Shown: positions 45,609 to 54,723 of the stretch, one piece after another
How the letters are laid out: each line of letters begins with the position of its first letter
Position numbering within the stretch: position 1 is the stretch's first letter
Assembly: GCA_016868815.1 (NCBI GenBank)
Contig: VGFQ01000002.1
Location: 1-64,000, forward strand
From: Bacteroidota bacterium
GTDB lineage: Bacteria; Bacteroidota; Bacteroidia; Chitinophagales; Chitinophagaceae
DNA: 64,000 bases
Direction of reading: 5' to 3'
Made by a program: the position numbers and the translations under genes
The notes under the pieces: model-generated
What the model saw: the letters and a program-made list of their open reading frames with translations, nothing else
The model's database searches: none
What the model was told of the DNA's origin: nothing

Positions 45609-47072
45609 CTAGCTGGGACGGTGCAGCATGCTGCGGCTGCGGCTATAGCTGAAGTATACGAGTAGTCCCACCACCATCCATATCATCGCAAACAGCAGGG
45701 TGCGTTGGTCGATGGCCACGATCATCCCCAGGCATATGACGGCGCCAAGGATGGGCACGATCGGCACCAGCGGAGTCTTGAATGGCCGTTGCATCTCGGG
45801 GCTTTTCCTACGTAGGATCCATACACCGAGGCTCACGAGCACGAAGGCGAAGAGGGTGCCGAAGCTGGTGAGGTCGCCGGCCATATGGCCGGGGATGAAG
45901 GCGGCGAAAAGGCCTACAAAGACGAAGAGGATAAGGTTGGCCTTATAGGGTGTCTTGAAGCGAGGGTGCAGGTCGCCAAAAGCCTTGGGGATGAGGCCAT
46001 CCTGGCTCATGGTGTAGAAGATGCGGCTCTGTCCCATGAGCATGACGAGGATGACGGAGGAGAAGCCGGCGAGGATGGCCACGGTGATCATGGTGGAGAG
46101 CCATTCATAGCCTTTCATATAGGTGGAGATGGTATAGGCGACAGAGGCCTCTTGTCCTTTGGTGGGGTCGGTGAAGTCGGTGTAGGGCGCTACGCCAGTG
46201 AGGACGTGTCCGAAGAGGATATAGAGGATGGTGCATACGACCAGCGAGCCGAGGATGCCGATGGGCATGTCTCGCTTCGGATTCTTGGCTTCCTGTGCGG
46301 CGGTGCTGACGGCGTCGAAGCCGATGAATGCGAAGAAGACGATGGCGGCGCCGCCGAGGATGCCGCCGTAGCCGTGCTTGAAGAAGCCTTCATGGTCGGC
46401 GGTGCCTTCAGGGATCATATAGGGTACATGGTTGGCAGGCTCGATGAACTGCCATCCTAGGGCGATAAAAAGCATCACGATCGCCACTTTGACGAAGACA
46501 ATGATGGCGTTGACGAAGGCGCTCTCCTGGGTGCCTTTGATAAGCAGCAGGGTCAGCAGGAGTAGGATAACGAGGGCCGGTAGGTTCATGATGCCCGTGC
46601 GGGTGACGCCGTCGATGGTGATGGATTCCAGGGGCGAGTGTGACCATTCATAGGGGACCGCCCCTCCCAACAGCTTGTTGAGGTATTCGCTCCAGGCGAT
46701 GGAGACGGTCGCCGCTCCTAGGGCATATTCCATTATGAGCGCCCAGCCGATGACCCAGGCAACAAGCTCGCCCATGGTGACATAGCTATAGGCATAGGCG
46801 CTGCCGGCGACGGGGATCATGGCAGCGAACTCTGCATAGCAAAGGCCGGCAAAAGCACATCCGATGGCGGCCACCACAAAGGAGAGGGTGACAGCTGGCC
46901 CGGCTGCCTGCCCAGCGGCAGCGGCGGTTCGAACGAAGAGGCCCGCACCGATGATCGCTCCGATGCCTAGCGCCACGAGGTTGCCGGCTCCGAGGGTGCG
47001 CTTCAGTCCCTTCTCGCCGTTATCGGCTTGCGCCAACAGGCTGGCAAGGTCCTTTTTTCTAAACAGACTCAT
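45609..47072 (-). CDS. APC-family amino-acid permease (cationic amino acid transporter type)
   Basis: Inner-membrane amino-acid transporter, 487 residues, about 12-14 helices. Seen: GAGNLVALGIGAIIGAGLFVRTAAAAG at the first helix, AGSAYAYSYVTMGELVAWVIGW, FFAFIGFDAVSTAAQEAKNPKRDMP and the ILRRKSPEMQRPFKTP loop. All match the CAT/YhdG-like branch. The single ATG at 47072 precedes a soluble N-terminal segment with basic residues. It appears monocistronic between a terminator and a divergent symporter. Confidence 0.92.
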   Translation of the reverse strand: MSLFRKKDLASLLAQADNGEKGLKRTLGAGNLVALGIGAIIGAGLFVRTAAAAGQAAGPAVTLSFVVAAIGCAFAGLCYAEFAAMIPVAGSAYAYSYVTMGELVAWVIGWALIMEYALGAATVSIAWSEYLNKLLGGAVPYEWSHSPLESITIDGVTRTGIMNLPALVILLLLTLLLIKGTQESAFVNAIIVFVKVAIVMLFIALGWQFIEPANHVPYMIPEGTADHEGFFKHGYGGILGGAAIVFFAFIGFDAVSTAAQEAKNPKRDMPIGILGSLVVCTILYILFGHVLTGVAPYTDFTDPTKGQEASVAYTISTYMKGYEWLSTMITVAILAGFSSVILVMLMGQSRIFYTMSQDGLIPKAFGDLHPRFKTPYKANLILFVFVGLFAAFIPGHMAGDLTSFGTLFAFVLVSLGVWILRRKSPEMQRPFKTPLVPIVPILGAVICLGMIVAIDQRTLLFAMIWMVVGLLVYFSYSRSRSMLHRPS

Positions 47073-47225
47073 AAGAAGTTAGATGATAAGGTGAATGGGT
47101 GATTTCCCGTTGCTCAAGGTAAAGACTAAATCGTTTCTATACTGAAAATACCTTCAGACGATGCGTTGCGCTCGCACTGTCGGCTTTCTGCCGTATGTCC
47201 TATATTGCACAGGCAAGATAATCCC

Positions 47226-48497
47226 ATGGCAAATAAGGGCAACCGCCTCACCGCAGTAATCTTTTTATCAATGGTTGCAGGCATCGGCATTGGATATGTG
47301 ATGCACCGGAATATGTCGGTAGAGGCCGTATCCTCTTGGGCCGCCAACCTGAAGATCCTCGCCAACGTCTTCCTACGGCTGGTGCAGATGATCATCGCCC
47401 CGCTGGTCTTCTCTACCCTGGTCGTGGGCATAGCCAAGCTGGGTGACCTGGGCACGGTGGGCCGGGTCGGTGGAAAGGCCATGCTTTGGTTCGTCACAGC
47501 CTCGCTTTTTTCCTTGCTGATTGGACTTTTCTGGGTGAACCTTATGGAGCCGGGCGTAGGCTTCGAACGCTCGGTAGGTGATGCCAGCGGCGCAGCCGAC
47601 GTGCTGAGCAAGACGAAGTCGTTCAATGTGGTCGACTTCTTCAACCACCTCTTTCCCCGCAGCATCTTCGAGGCTATGGCCGCCAATGAAATCCTACAAA
47701 TCGTCATCTTCTCCATCTTCTTCGGCGTCGCCGCAGCTGCCATGGGAAAGCCTGCCGAACCGCTGATCCATGCCCTCGACACCTTCTCACACATCATCCT
47801 ACGCATGGTCGGCTATGTCATGAACTTCGCCCCACTGGGGGTCTTCGGCGCCATCACGGCCGTGGTGGCTACCCGGGGGGTGGAAAGCATCGCCGTCCTC
47901 TATCTGAAATATTTCGGGGCCTTCCTCCTGGGCATTCTTTCTTTGTGGGCTTTGTTGCTGGGGGTCGGATGGCTGATTCTGGGCCGCCGACTGCCCGGCC
48001 TGCTGCGCTGCATCGCCAGCCCCCTGGCCATTGCTTTCAGCACCACAAGCAGTGAGGCCGTCTTTCCCAAGCTCGTCGAAGAGCTTGACCGCTTCGGCTG
48101 CAACCGCAAGATCGTCTCCTTCATCTTGCCGCTGGGCTACAGCTTCAACCTCGACGGAAGCATGATGTATATGACCTTCGCCAGCATCTTCATAGCACAA
48201 GTCTTTGGCGTGCCCCTCTCGCTTGGGGAGCAGCTGACCATGCTGCTGGTACTCATGCTCACCAGCAAGGGTATCGCCGGCGTGCCCCGCGCCTCGCTCG
48301 TCGTTGTCACGGCCACCTGTGCCATGTTCCAGATACCCCCTGAAGGTATTGCCCTCATCCTGCCCATCGATCATTTCTGCGACATGTTCCGTTCCATGAC
48401 AAACGTCATCGGCAACGCCCTTGCTACCACTGCCGTCAGTAAATGGGAGCATGAACTCAGCCCGCCAGTGCCTTTCGAGGCAGGAGCCGAGGGTTGA
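47226..48497 (+). CDS. dicarboxylate/amino-acid:cation symporter (DAACS, SDF family)
   Basis: Glutamate-transporter-fold symporter, about 423 residues. The family features seen are RLVQMIIAPLVFSTLVVGIAKLGDLG, STTSSEAVFPKLVEEL (hairpin 1 serine-rich motif), SFNLDGSMMYMTFASIFIAQ and GIAGVPRASLVV with the IPPEGIALILPIDHFCDMFRSMTNVIGN C-terminus. The ATG at 47226 is chosen because the first helix begins soon after. It imports Glu/Asp or C4-dicarboxylates with Na+ or H+. It may be followed in one transcript by the dedA gene after 43 bases. Confidence 0.92.
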   Translation: MANKGNRLTAVIFLSMVAGIGIGYVMHRNMSVEAVSSWAANLKILANVFLRLVQMIIAPLVFSTLVVGIAKLGDLGTVGRVGGKAMLWFVTASLFSLLIGLFWVNLMEPGVGFERSVGDASGAADVLSKTKSFNVVDFFNHLFPRSIFEAMAANEILQIVIFSIFFGVAAAAMGKPAEPLIHALDTFSHIILRMVGYVMNFAPLGVFGAITAVVATRGVESIAVLYLKYFGAFLLGILSLWALLLGVGWLILGRRLPGLLRCIASPLAIAFSTTSSEAVFPKLVEELDRFGCNRKIVSFILPLGYSFNLDGSMMYMTFASIFIAQVFGVPLSLGEQLTMLLVLMLTSKGIAGVPRASLVVVTATCAMFQIPPEGIALILPIDHFCDMFRSMTNVIGNALATTAVSKWEHELSPPVPFEAGAEG

Positions 48498-48540
48498 AGG
48501 ATGACATGCTTTCCGTTCCTCTGGATATATTCATAAACCA

Positions 48541-49227
48541 ATGATGATGCACCTCCTTCAATTCGCCTGGACAGACCTGCTAAACCCCGAATTCTACATC
48601 GTCAACGGTGGCCTCTGGCTGTTTCTCTTCATTGTCTTTGCCGAGACGGGACTTTTCGCTGGCTTCTTCTTGCCTGGCGACTCGCTGCTGTTCGTCGCCG
48701 GTATCTACAGCAATGAGTTGGCCAGGGAGCTGGTCGATTTGAACAACGACTTCCTCAACTTGCTTCTGCTGACGTCCCTGGTTGTCGGCGCTGGCATCCT
48801 CGGGAACATCGTCGGCTACTGGTTTGGGGCGAAGAGTGGACCTTACCTCTACAAGCGGGAGGATACATTCTTCTTCCGTAAGAAGCACCTGCTGGCGGCC
48901 AAGGACTTCTATGAGAAGTACGGTGGTGGCGCCATTGTCTTTGCCCGATTCCTACCCTTCATCCGCACCTTTGCCCCCATCGTCGCCGGGATTGTGCAGA
49001 TGGAGCGCCGCAAGTTCATGGTGTATAATATCATCGGCTGTGTCGCCTGGGCGGTGTCGATGCTGATGGCTGGGCACTACCTCTACCAGTTCATCCGGCA
49101 GCAATACGGCTTCGACCTGAAGGATCGGTTAGAAGTCATCGTCATTGGTATCATAGTCGTCACCACCGCCCCCGTCATCATCCGCTTGCTCCGGCATGGC
49201 CGCGAGTCTGGCAAAGGCAGCGCCTAG
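48541..49227 (+). CDS. DedA-family (VTT domain) membrane protein
   Basis: Inner-membrane protein of 228 residues with about five hydrophobic segments. The DedA hallmarks are FAETGLFAGFFLPGDSLLFVAG near residue 35-57, GNIVGYWFGAKSGPYLYKRED and FARFLPFIRTFAPIVAGIVQM with the conserved Arg pair. The family supports membrane lipid scrambling and proton-dependent processes. The MFS gene starts within about 18 bases downstream, suggesting an operon. Confidence 0.92.
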   Translation: MMMHLLQFAWTDLLNPEFYIVNGGLWLFLFIVFAETGLFAGFFLPGDSLLFVAGIYSNELARELVDLNNDFLNLLLLTSLVVGAGILGNIVGYWFGAKSGPYLYKREDTFFFRKKHLLAAKDFYEKYGGGAIVFARFLPFIRTFAPIVAGIVQMERRKFMVYNIIGCVAWAVSMLMAGHYLYQFIRQQYGFDLKDRLEVIVIGIIVVTTAPVIIRLLRHGRESGKGSA

Positions 49228-49245
49228 GTGAAAAGCCATCGCCAC

Positions 49246-50496
49246 ATGAAAAGAGAAAATGCCTCCGTCTTCAACCTCACCGTCGTCGTAGCGGCTCTCG
49301 GCTACTTCGTCGACATCTACGACTTGCTGCTCTTCACCATCGTCCGGGAGCCCAGCCTGCGCGGCATCGGTGTCACCGACGTGGGTATGATGGACGCTAG
49401 CACCCGCATCATCAACTGGCAGATGGTGGGGCTGCTGATCGGAGGTATCATATGGGGTGTGATGGGCGACCGCAAGGGCCGTCTCAGCGTACTCTTCGGC
49501 TCCATCCTGCTCTATTCGGTCGCCAACTTCCTGACGGGATATGTCCAGACGACCGACCAGTACGCCATGGCCCGCTTCATCGCCGGCATCGGCCTGGCGG
49601 GCGAGCTGGGGGCAGGCATCACCCTGGTCAGCGAACTGCTGCCCAAGCACAAGCGCGGCGTCGGCACCTCTCTAGTGGCAGGCATCGGCCTCTTCGGGGC
49701 TGTCTTCGCCTATTTCGTGTACAAGACCTCCGGCGACTGGCGCCTCTGCTACAAGATCGGCGGCGGGCTGGGCATCATGCTCCTGTTGTTGCGCATCAGC
49801 GTGGCCGAAAGCGGGATGTTCCATTCCGTCAAGGAACGCAACATCTCCCGGGGCAACCTGCTCATGTTCTTCAACAACGCCACGCGGTTTCGCAAGTACC
49901 TACTGGCCGTGCTGATCGGACTGCCCACCTGGTTCGTGATCGGCATCCTTGTGAACCTCAGCAACCGCTTTGCCACCGCCCTCTACGGTCTGAACGCGAT
50001 AGACTCCGGCGCATCTGTCATGTATGCCTATGTCGGCATCGCCCTCGGCGACATCACCATCGGCCTCGTCAGCCAATGGTTCAGGAGCCGCAAGAAGGCG
50101 CTGTTCCTCTTCTATGCCATGACAGTCGTCTCCGGTATCGCATACTTCTCGCCGCTCAATCAAAGCGACACCGCGATGTATGCCATCTGCGGGGTCCTCG
50201 GCTTCAGCACGGGCTTCTGGGCCATCTTCGTCACCATGGGCGCTGAACAGTTTGGCACCAACCTGCGTGCCACCGCCGCCACTACCATTCCCAACATGGT
50301 GCGTGGTGCCTTGCCGCTGATCAACATGCTCTTCAAAGACTACTTCCAGGGAAGCCTGCAGTGGGGCATCGTGCAGAGCGCCATCGTCACGGGCTGCCTC
50401 GTGATGGCCATCACCCTGGTGTCGGCCTGGTTCACGGAAGAGACCTTTCATAAAGACCTCGACTATGTGGAGATCGAGGCAGAGGGGATTCCCTGA
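49246..50496 (+). CDS. MFS transporter
   Basis: Twelve-helix major facilitator, about 416 residues. Seen: GYFVDIYDLLLFTIVR at helix 1, the GVMGDRKGR loop between helices 2 and 3 (the MFS A-motif), ARFIAGIGLAGELGAGITLVSELLPKHKRG in helix 4 and SQWFRSRKKAL between helices 8 and 9. It resembles sugar/organic-acid type MFS proteins. The ATG at 49246 is preferred to a GTG at 49228 because the downstream residues match the family start. The substrate is unknown. Confidence 0.88.
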   Translation: MKRENASVFNLTVVVAALGYFVDIYDLLLFTIVREPSLRGIGVTDVGMMDASTRIINWQMVGLLIGGIIWGVMGDRKGRLSVLFGSILLYSVANFLTGYVQTTDQYAMARFIAGIGLAGELGAGITLVSELLPKHKRGVGTSLVAGIGLFGAVFAYFVYKTSGDWRLCYKIGGGLGIMLLLLRISVAESGMFHSVKERNISRGNLLMFFNNATRFRKYLLAVLIGLPTWFVIGILVNLSNRFATALYGLNAIDSGASVMYAYVGIALGDITIGLVSQWFRSRKKALFLFYAMTVVSGIAYFSPLNQSDTAMYAICGVLGFSTGFWAIFVTMGAEQFGTNLRATAATTIPNMVRGALPLINMLFKDYFQGSLQWGIVQSAIVTGCLVMAITLVSAWFTEETFHKDLDYVEIEAEGIP

Positions 50497-50507
50497 GAGG
50501 CCTGCGC

Positions 50508-50515
50508 TATCTTTG
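50508..50515 (+). promoter_or_regulatory. putative -7 element in the MFS-GT9 spacer
   Basis: TATCTTTG matches TAnnTTTG, 25 bases upstream of the mini-ORF ATG at 50541 and 275 bases upstream of the GT9 gene. No TTG box with proper spacing was recognised. Confidence 0.35.
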
Positions 50516-50540
50516 AAGCAATCACTTTCCGACCTGCTGT

Positions 50541-50785
50541 ATGGATGCAGCCAATTATTATATTTATATTACACCGACCTACGACGGTTTAGATCAAAAG
50601 GTATCTTCATTCGTCATTTATTCTTGTAGCACGAATCCATTCACTGGCCATTATATATGAACATTGACATGGGCGGTTTGCTCAAATACATCTTATGCCA
50701 AAGCAAGTATATCAGGCATTACAAGCAGATGAAGATTTCTCAAGCAGCTAGACTGTCTCTGCTCCTCTTCTGCGGCAAAAGCTAA
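50541..50785 (+). other. two overlapping mini-ORFs (39 and 42 aa), coding status uncertain
   Basis: An ATG at 50541 opens 39 codons ending in TGA at 50658-50660. A second ATG at 50657 overlaps that stop as ATGA and opens 42 codons ending TAA at 50783-50785. The second product has a short C-terminal hydrophobic stretch (LSLLLF). The DNA is clearly AT-richer than the neighbours, which makes open frames less likely by chance. Neither peptide is recognised, and either could be spacer. This is also the only content I see in the 294-base gap 50497-50790. Confidence 0.25.
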
Positions 50786-50790
50786 GGCCC

Positions 50791-51804
50791 TTGCCAGTCC
50801 CTCGCCATATCCTCGCCATCCGCTTCTCCTCTATGGGCGACGTTGCCATGTGCGTGCCTGTAGTTCGCCATCTGCTGGAGCAGCATCCCGATCTGAGGGT
50901 CACCTTTGTGTCTGACGGGGCCTTTGCCCCTTTCTTCGAGGGGATCGATCGATTGCGTTTCCATCCCTCGGAGCCGAAGGGCGCCCACCGCGGGCTCCGC
51001 GGGTTGCTCGATCTATACCGCGACATCATGGCCTCCGACCCGCCCGAGGCGGTGGCTGACCTGCACGGCGTCCTCCGCACCCGGGTCATGCGGATGTTCT
51101 TTCTGGCTTCCCGCACCGCCTATGCAGCGATCGATAAAGGGCGAGCCGAGAAGCGGGCCCTCACTCGCCGCGAGGCGAAAGACCTGCGGCCCCTGCCCAC
51201 TACCTTCGAGCGCTATGCTGCCGTCTTCGAATCTTTATCGCGCCCTGTCAGCCTCTCCCGGCCGCTTGCCATCCCCCAGCGGAAGTTGGGTGAAGCTTTT
51301 CGAGTCGGCATCGCGCCTTTTGCACGGCATGCGGAGAAAGCATGGCCACCGGAAAGGATGCGCGAGGTCGTGGCGGCACTGCTGGCGCGCGGAACGGTGG
51401 AAGTATCGCTTTTTGGTGGCGGCCAGGCGGAAGCCGCCATGCTCTCCGCCTGGGAGGATGCCGAAGGTCATGTCAAAAGCTATGCATCCGGCTACAGCCT
51501 ATCCGAGCAGCTCGCCCAGATTTCTCGTCTTGACCTGATGGTGAGTATGGACTCTGCCAGCATGCATATGGCTTCCCTTTTTGGCGTGCCCGTCGTATCG
51601 ATCTGGGGAGGCACGCACCCCTTTGCCGGGTTTTTAGGATGGAGGCAGTCGTTGGAGGATACGGTGCAACTTGATATGGACTGCCGTCCCTGCTCCGTCT
51701 TCGGCAACCGATCCTGCTGGAAGGGTACACGGGAATGCCTCTCTGGACTCTCGACAGAGCGGGTGCTGGAGAAGATTTTGCAAAAGTTGGATGCGCTGGG
51801 GTAG
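50791..51804 (+). CDS. glycosyltransferase family 9 (heptosyltransferase-like)
   Basis: GT9 enzyme likely adding heptose to lipid A-core or a related glycan in the cytosol or at the inner membrane. Seen: RHILAIRFSSMGDVAMCVPVVRHL at the N-terminus, ADLHGVLRTRVM, SLFGGGQAEAAML, DLMVSMDSASMHMASLFGVPVVSIWGGTHP and a Cys-rich C-terminus (CRPCSVFGNRSCWKGTRECL) typical of Bacteroidota members. There is no ATG; the TTG at 50791 gives 337 residues, the family length. It converges with mdh, 5 bases apart. hldD, which makes ADP-heptose, is 9 kb downstream. Confidence 0.88.
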   Translation: MPVPRHILAIRFSSMGDVAMCVPVVRHLLEQHPDLRVTFVSDGAFAPFFEGIDRLRFHPSEPKGAHRGLRGLLDLYRDIMASDPPEAVADLHGVLRTRVMRMFFLASRTAYAAIDKGRAEKRALTRREAKDLRPLPTTFERYAAVFESLSRPVSLSRPLAIPQRKLGEAFRVGIAPFARHAEKAWPPERMREVVAALLARGTVEVSLFGGGQAEAAMLSAWEDAEGHVKSYASGYSLSEQLAQISRLDLMVSMDSASMHMASLFGVPVVSIWGGTHPFAGFLGWRQSLEDTVQLDMDCRPCSVFGNRSCWKGTRECLSGLSTERVLEKILQKLDALG

Positions 51805-51809
51805 CAGGC

Positions 51810-52739
51810 TCAGAGTGTCTTCAGCACGTCGTTCATCGAACGTACCGCTTCGGCACTCTTTGCGAACAGGACCTTCTCCTCTTCGTTCAGGTCCATTGGC
51901 AGGATGCGCTCCCATCCCTGGCGCCCGATGGTCACGGGTACGCCAAGACAGATGTCTTGCTCCCCATATTCCCCTTCCAAGCTCACACAGCATGTGAAGA
52001 GCTTGTGCTCGTCGCGTAGGATGCTGGCCACCAGGGCGGCTCCGGCTGCTCCCGGAGCATACCAGGCCGAAGTGCCGATGAGCTTGGTGAGGGTGGCGCC
52101 GCCTACCATGGTGTCGGCAACGATCTGCTGTTGCTGCTCCGCGTTGAGGAAGGATGTAACAGGAATGCTGTTCCAAGTGGAGAAACGGATGAGCGGGATC
52201 ATCGTCGTGTCGCCATGGCCGCCTATGACAACGGCGTTCAGGTCGGCCGGACTGCAGCCCAGCCGCAGGCTTAACTGGTATTTGAAGCGGCTGCTGTCGA
52301 GTGTGCCGCCCATGCCTATAATGCGGTGCTTGGGCAGTCCGGTCGACTGCAGTGCCAGGTACGTCATCGTATCCATCGGGTTGCTGATTACGATGACGAT
52401 TGCATCGGGGGAATGCTTCAACAAGTTCTCACAGACGCTCTTCACGATGCCGGCATTGGTGCCGATAAGTTCCTCGCGTGTCATGCCCGGCTTGCGGGGG
52501 ATGCCGGAGGTGATGACTACGACGTCGCTGCCAGCAGTCATGGAGTAGTCGTTCGTCGAGCCCGTGATGCGGGTGTCGAAACCAAGCAGCGCGGCGGTCT
52601 GCATCATATCCTGTGCCTTGCCTTCGGCCAAGCCTTCTTTGATGTCGAGCAGGACGAGTTCATGGCAGACAGCGGAACGGGCGATATTGTCGGCACAGGT
52701 AGCACCTACGGCGCCTGCTCCTACGACGGTTACTTTCAT
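51810..52739 (-). CDS. mdh: malate dehydrogenase (LDH-like type)
   Basis: NAD-dependent malate dehydrogenase of the TCA cycle, 309 residues. GAGAVG (residues 7-12) binds NAD, RKPGMTREEL carries the substrate arginine loop, VISNPMDTMTYLA and GMGGTLDSSRFKYQLS follow, and the catalytic His/Asp appear in GGHGDTTM. The Arg in RKPG favours malate over lactate. A good Bacteroidota promoter lies upstream (52795-52826), so it is probably monocistronic. Length is normal. Confidence 0.94.
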   Translation of the reverse strand: MKVTVVGAGAVGATCADNIARSAVCHELVLLDIKEGLAEGKAQDMMQTAALLGFDTRITGSTNDYSMTAGSDVVVITSGIPRKPGMTREELIGTNAGIVKSVCENLLKHSPDAIVIVISNPMDTMTYLALQSTGLPKHRIIGMGGTLDSSRFKYQLSLRLGCSPADLNAVVIGGHGDTTMIPLIRFSTWNSIPVTSFLNAEQQQQIVADTMVGGATLTKLIGTSAWYAPGAAGAALVASILRDEHKLFTCCVSLEGEYGEQDICLGVPVTIGRQGWERILPMDLNEEEKVLFAKSAEAVRSMNDVLKTL

Positions 52740-52794
52740 TTAAAAGGGTTTCATGTGGTAATGGTATGAGGGCTGGTGCTCTCTGTGTGGCATG

Positions 52795-52826
52795 CAAAGT
52801 TAGTCGATGCAAGGAGATGATACAAA
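52795..52826 (-). promoter_or_regulatory. promoter of mdh
   Basis: On the minus strand TTTG (52823-52826), about 20 bases, then TAACTTTG (52795-52802) matches the Bacteroidota -33/-7 consensus with correct spacing. It would give a leader of roughly 50 bases to the mdh ATG at 52739. Confidence 0.6.
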
Positions 52827-52857
52827 TGGGATGAACTCAGAATTTAGCAGGTATTTG

Positions 52858-53379
52858 TCAGTATCCAGTCGGCTGGCTCATGCCCAGCGCGCCAAGAATT
52901 TTATCGACAGGCACGGTGCCACGAAACACCTCCAATAACTGCTGACGCCGATCATACAGGGCAAGCAGTGGCACATTGCGGGCTGCGAAAAAAGGGACGA
53001 AGAAAAAGCCTGCATCCCGGCCGACTCGGATGGCAGGAAATTCCTTCAGCCGAAACGTCTCCTGAAAGGATTTAATCATGTCGAGGGCTTCGTAGGTGCA
53101 GAGTACGATCTGCAGGTCGCCCAAATCAGCCATTCGTCGGGTGATCTCCGTTGTCTGGCGGTGGCAGTGGTCGCAGTTGGGACTGAACAACATAATGAGC
53201 ACGGGCCGGCTGCTGTCCAGGTCATCGCGGCGAAGGATGCTGCTGCCATCGGTCAGCTGCAGGGTGAAATGCGGCAAGCGGCGCTGCTGCAGATAGGGAG
53301 GCAACGAGTCTGTCTGTGCAGACAGCAATGCCGGAGTCAGGACCAAAGCAAGCCCTATGCGCCAATGTTTCACATTCAT
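52858..53379 (-). CDS. secreted thioredoxin-like protein
   Basis: Exported redox protein of 173 residues. Signal peptide ends LLSA-Q (about residue 21). The thioredoxin fold has the active-site motif Cys69-Asp-His-Cys72 after VLIMLFSPN, and a probable cis-Pro in KEFPAIRV. The CDHC active site and size suit a TlpA/AhpC-TSA-like reductase or assembly factor in the periplasm. It stands alone, with no cytochrome maturation genes adjacent, so a specific role is not indicated. Confidence 0.85.
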   Translation of the reverse strand: MNVKHWRIGLALVLTPALLSAQTDSLPPYLQQRRLPHFTLQLTDGSSILRRDDLDSSRPVLIMLFSPNCDHCHRQTTEITRRMADLGDLQIVLCTYEALDMIKSFQETFRLKEFPAIRVGRDAGFFFVPFFAARNVPLLALYDRRQQLLEVFRGTVPVDKILGALGMSQPTGY

Positions 53380-53501
53380 ATTCTAGGAATAAAGATACCA
53401 ACCTCCCGATTATCAGGGTAGAGCCCTTGTTTGCTGCCTTGGCTTTTTACCCTATTTTCACGCCCTGATTATCATCGCTTAGCACCGACTAATCCTGTAT
53501 T

Positions 53502-54068
53502 ATGGCAAATACATCCGACATCAGCAGGGGCCTGATCATCAAGCTTGAAGGCAGCCTCTACACCGTCGTGGAATTCGGTGAGAATAAGACGGCCCGCGCC
53601 GCCGCAAAGGTCTGGGCCAAGCTCAAGGGCGTGGACAACAGCCGGACGATCGAAAAAACCTGGAACTCGGGAGATACGATCTTTCCAGTCCGCGTAGAGC
53701 GTAAGAACTACCAATATCTCTACCAAGACGATACCGGCTATAACTTCATGGATAATGAAACCTTCGAACAGGTCGTCGTGGAAGCAGCCAAAGTCGATGC
53801 CGCTCAGTTTCTCAAAGAAGGACAAGAAGTGTCTGTTCTTTTCAACACAGAGACGGAACAGCCGATGAGTGTAGAGCTGCCTGACAAGATTGTCTCGCGC
53901 ATCACCTATTCCGAACCAGGCGTGAAAGGGGATACGGCCACCCGTACCCTCAAACAGGCTACCATTGAGACGGGCGCCACCGTCATGGTGCCCCTCTTTG
54001 TAAACGAAGGAGACGTCATCCGGATCAACACAAAGACGGGGGAGTACATCGAACGCGTGAAAGAATAA
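53502..54068 (+). CDS. efp: elongation factor P with Arg32-type loop
   Basis: EF-P relieves ribosome stalling at polyproline. Three beta domains over 188 residues are normal. The domain I loop reads ENKTARAAAKVWAKLKG. By ungapped alignment from the N-terminus, residue 32 is Arg with Asn28/Lys29 before it, as in the Pseudomonas-type NKSGR loop, rather than the PGKG loop with Lys34 of the Escherichia type. Arg32 EF-Ps are glycosylated by the rhamnosyltransferase EarP in the species studied. ITYSEPGVKGDTATRTLKQATIETGATVMVPLF is the conserved domain III. It is followed by accB, with a 108-base gap. Confidence 0.95.
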   Translation: MANTSDISRGLIIKLEGSLYTVVEFGENKTARAAAKVWAKLKGVDNSRTIEKTWNSGDTIFPVRVERKNYQYLYQDDTGYNFMDNETFEQVVVEAAKVDAAQFLKEGQEVSVLFNTETEQPMSVELPDKIVSRITYSEPGVKGDTATRTLKQATIETGATVMVPLFVNEGDVIRINTKTGEYIERVKE

Positions 54069-54176
54069 TGCGCTCTGGCATGCCCGCCGCTATGCTGCTG
54101 GAGAAGCCCGTTCCGAGAAAGATCCCTACCTTCACCACTGGTCAGTCATTGCGCCTGGCCGCTAAATGTATCTGTT

Positions 54177-54659
54177 ATGGATATGAAGGAAATCCAGGAC
54201 CTGATCAAGCTGATCAATAAGTCCAACATTGGCGAGCTCAAGATCCAGCAGGGAGAATTTAAGATCACTATCCGACAGAAAGAGGAGAAGGTCGTCTCGG
54301 TCTCTGCTTTACCACAAGCAGTTCCCATGATGTCTGCCCTGCCGGCAGCTCCTTCCTCCGTCCCCCCGGCTGTTGACACTGCCGCCAAGCCTGCATCTAA
54401 GCCCATTAAAGAAGACAACCTCGTCGCCATCAAGAGTCCAATGATCGGCACTTTCTACCGGAGGTCTTCGCCTGACAAGCCCCTTCTAGTGGATGTGGGT
54501 GATGAGGTTTCCATAGGCAAGGTCGTATGCATTATAGAAGCTATGAAGTTGTTCAATGACATAGAGAGCGAAGTCTCGGGTCGCATAGTAAAGATTCTGG
54601 TGCAAGACGCCATGCCCGTCGAATTCGACCAGCCTCTATTTCTGGTAGACCCATACTAA
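54177..54659 (+). CDS. accB: acetyl-CoA carboxylase biotin carboxyl carrier protein
   Basis: Carries biotin for the first step of fatty-acid synthesis. The N-terminal helical part (MDMKEIQDLIKLINKSNIGELKIQ) is followed by a Pro/Ala-rich linker (about 45-78) and the biotinyl domain, with Lys124 in EAMKLFN as the biotinylation site and SPMIGTFYRRSSPDKP before it. The 160-residue length is normal. accC follows after 64 bases, so both are likely co-transcribed, possibly with efp. Confidence 0.96.
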   Translation: MDMKEIQDLIKLINKSNIGELKIQQGEFKITIRQKEEKVVSVSALPQAVPMMSALPAAPSSVPPAVDTAAKPASKPIKEDNLVAIKSPMIGTFYRRSSPDKPLLVDVGDEVSIGKVVCIIEAMKLFNDIESEVSGRIVKILVQDAMPVEFDQPLFLVDPY

Positions 54660-54723
54660 GCTTGTAGGGTCGCAGCCATCGGCAATTGGGCTCGGCTCTT
54701 CCGGGACTCCTTAATCACCCCCC

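Noticed and set aside
49452-50246. 264-codon plus-strand frame inside the MFS gene
   Set aside because: Overlaps the MFS gene in another frame and is Arg/His/Pro-rich, the usual look of an out-of-frame reading.
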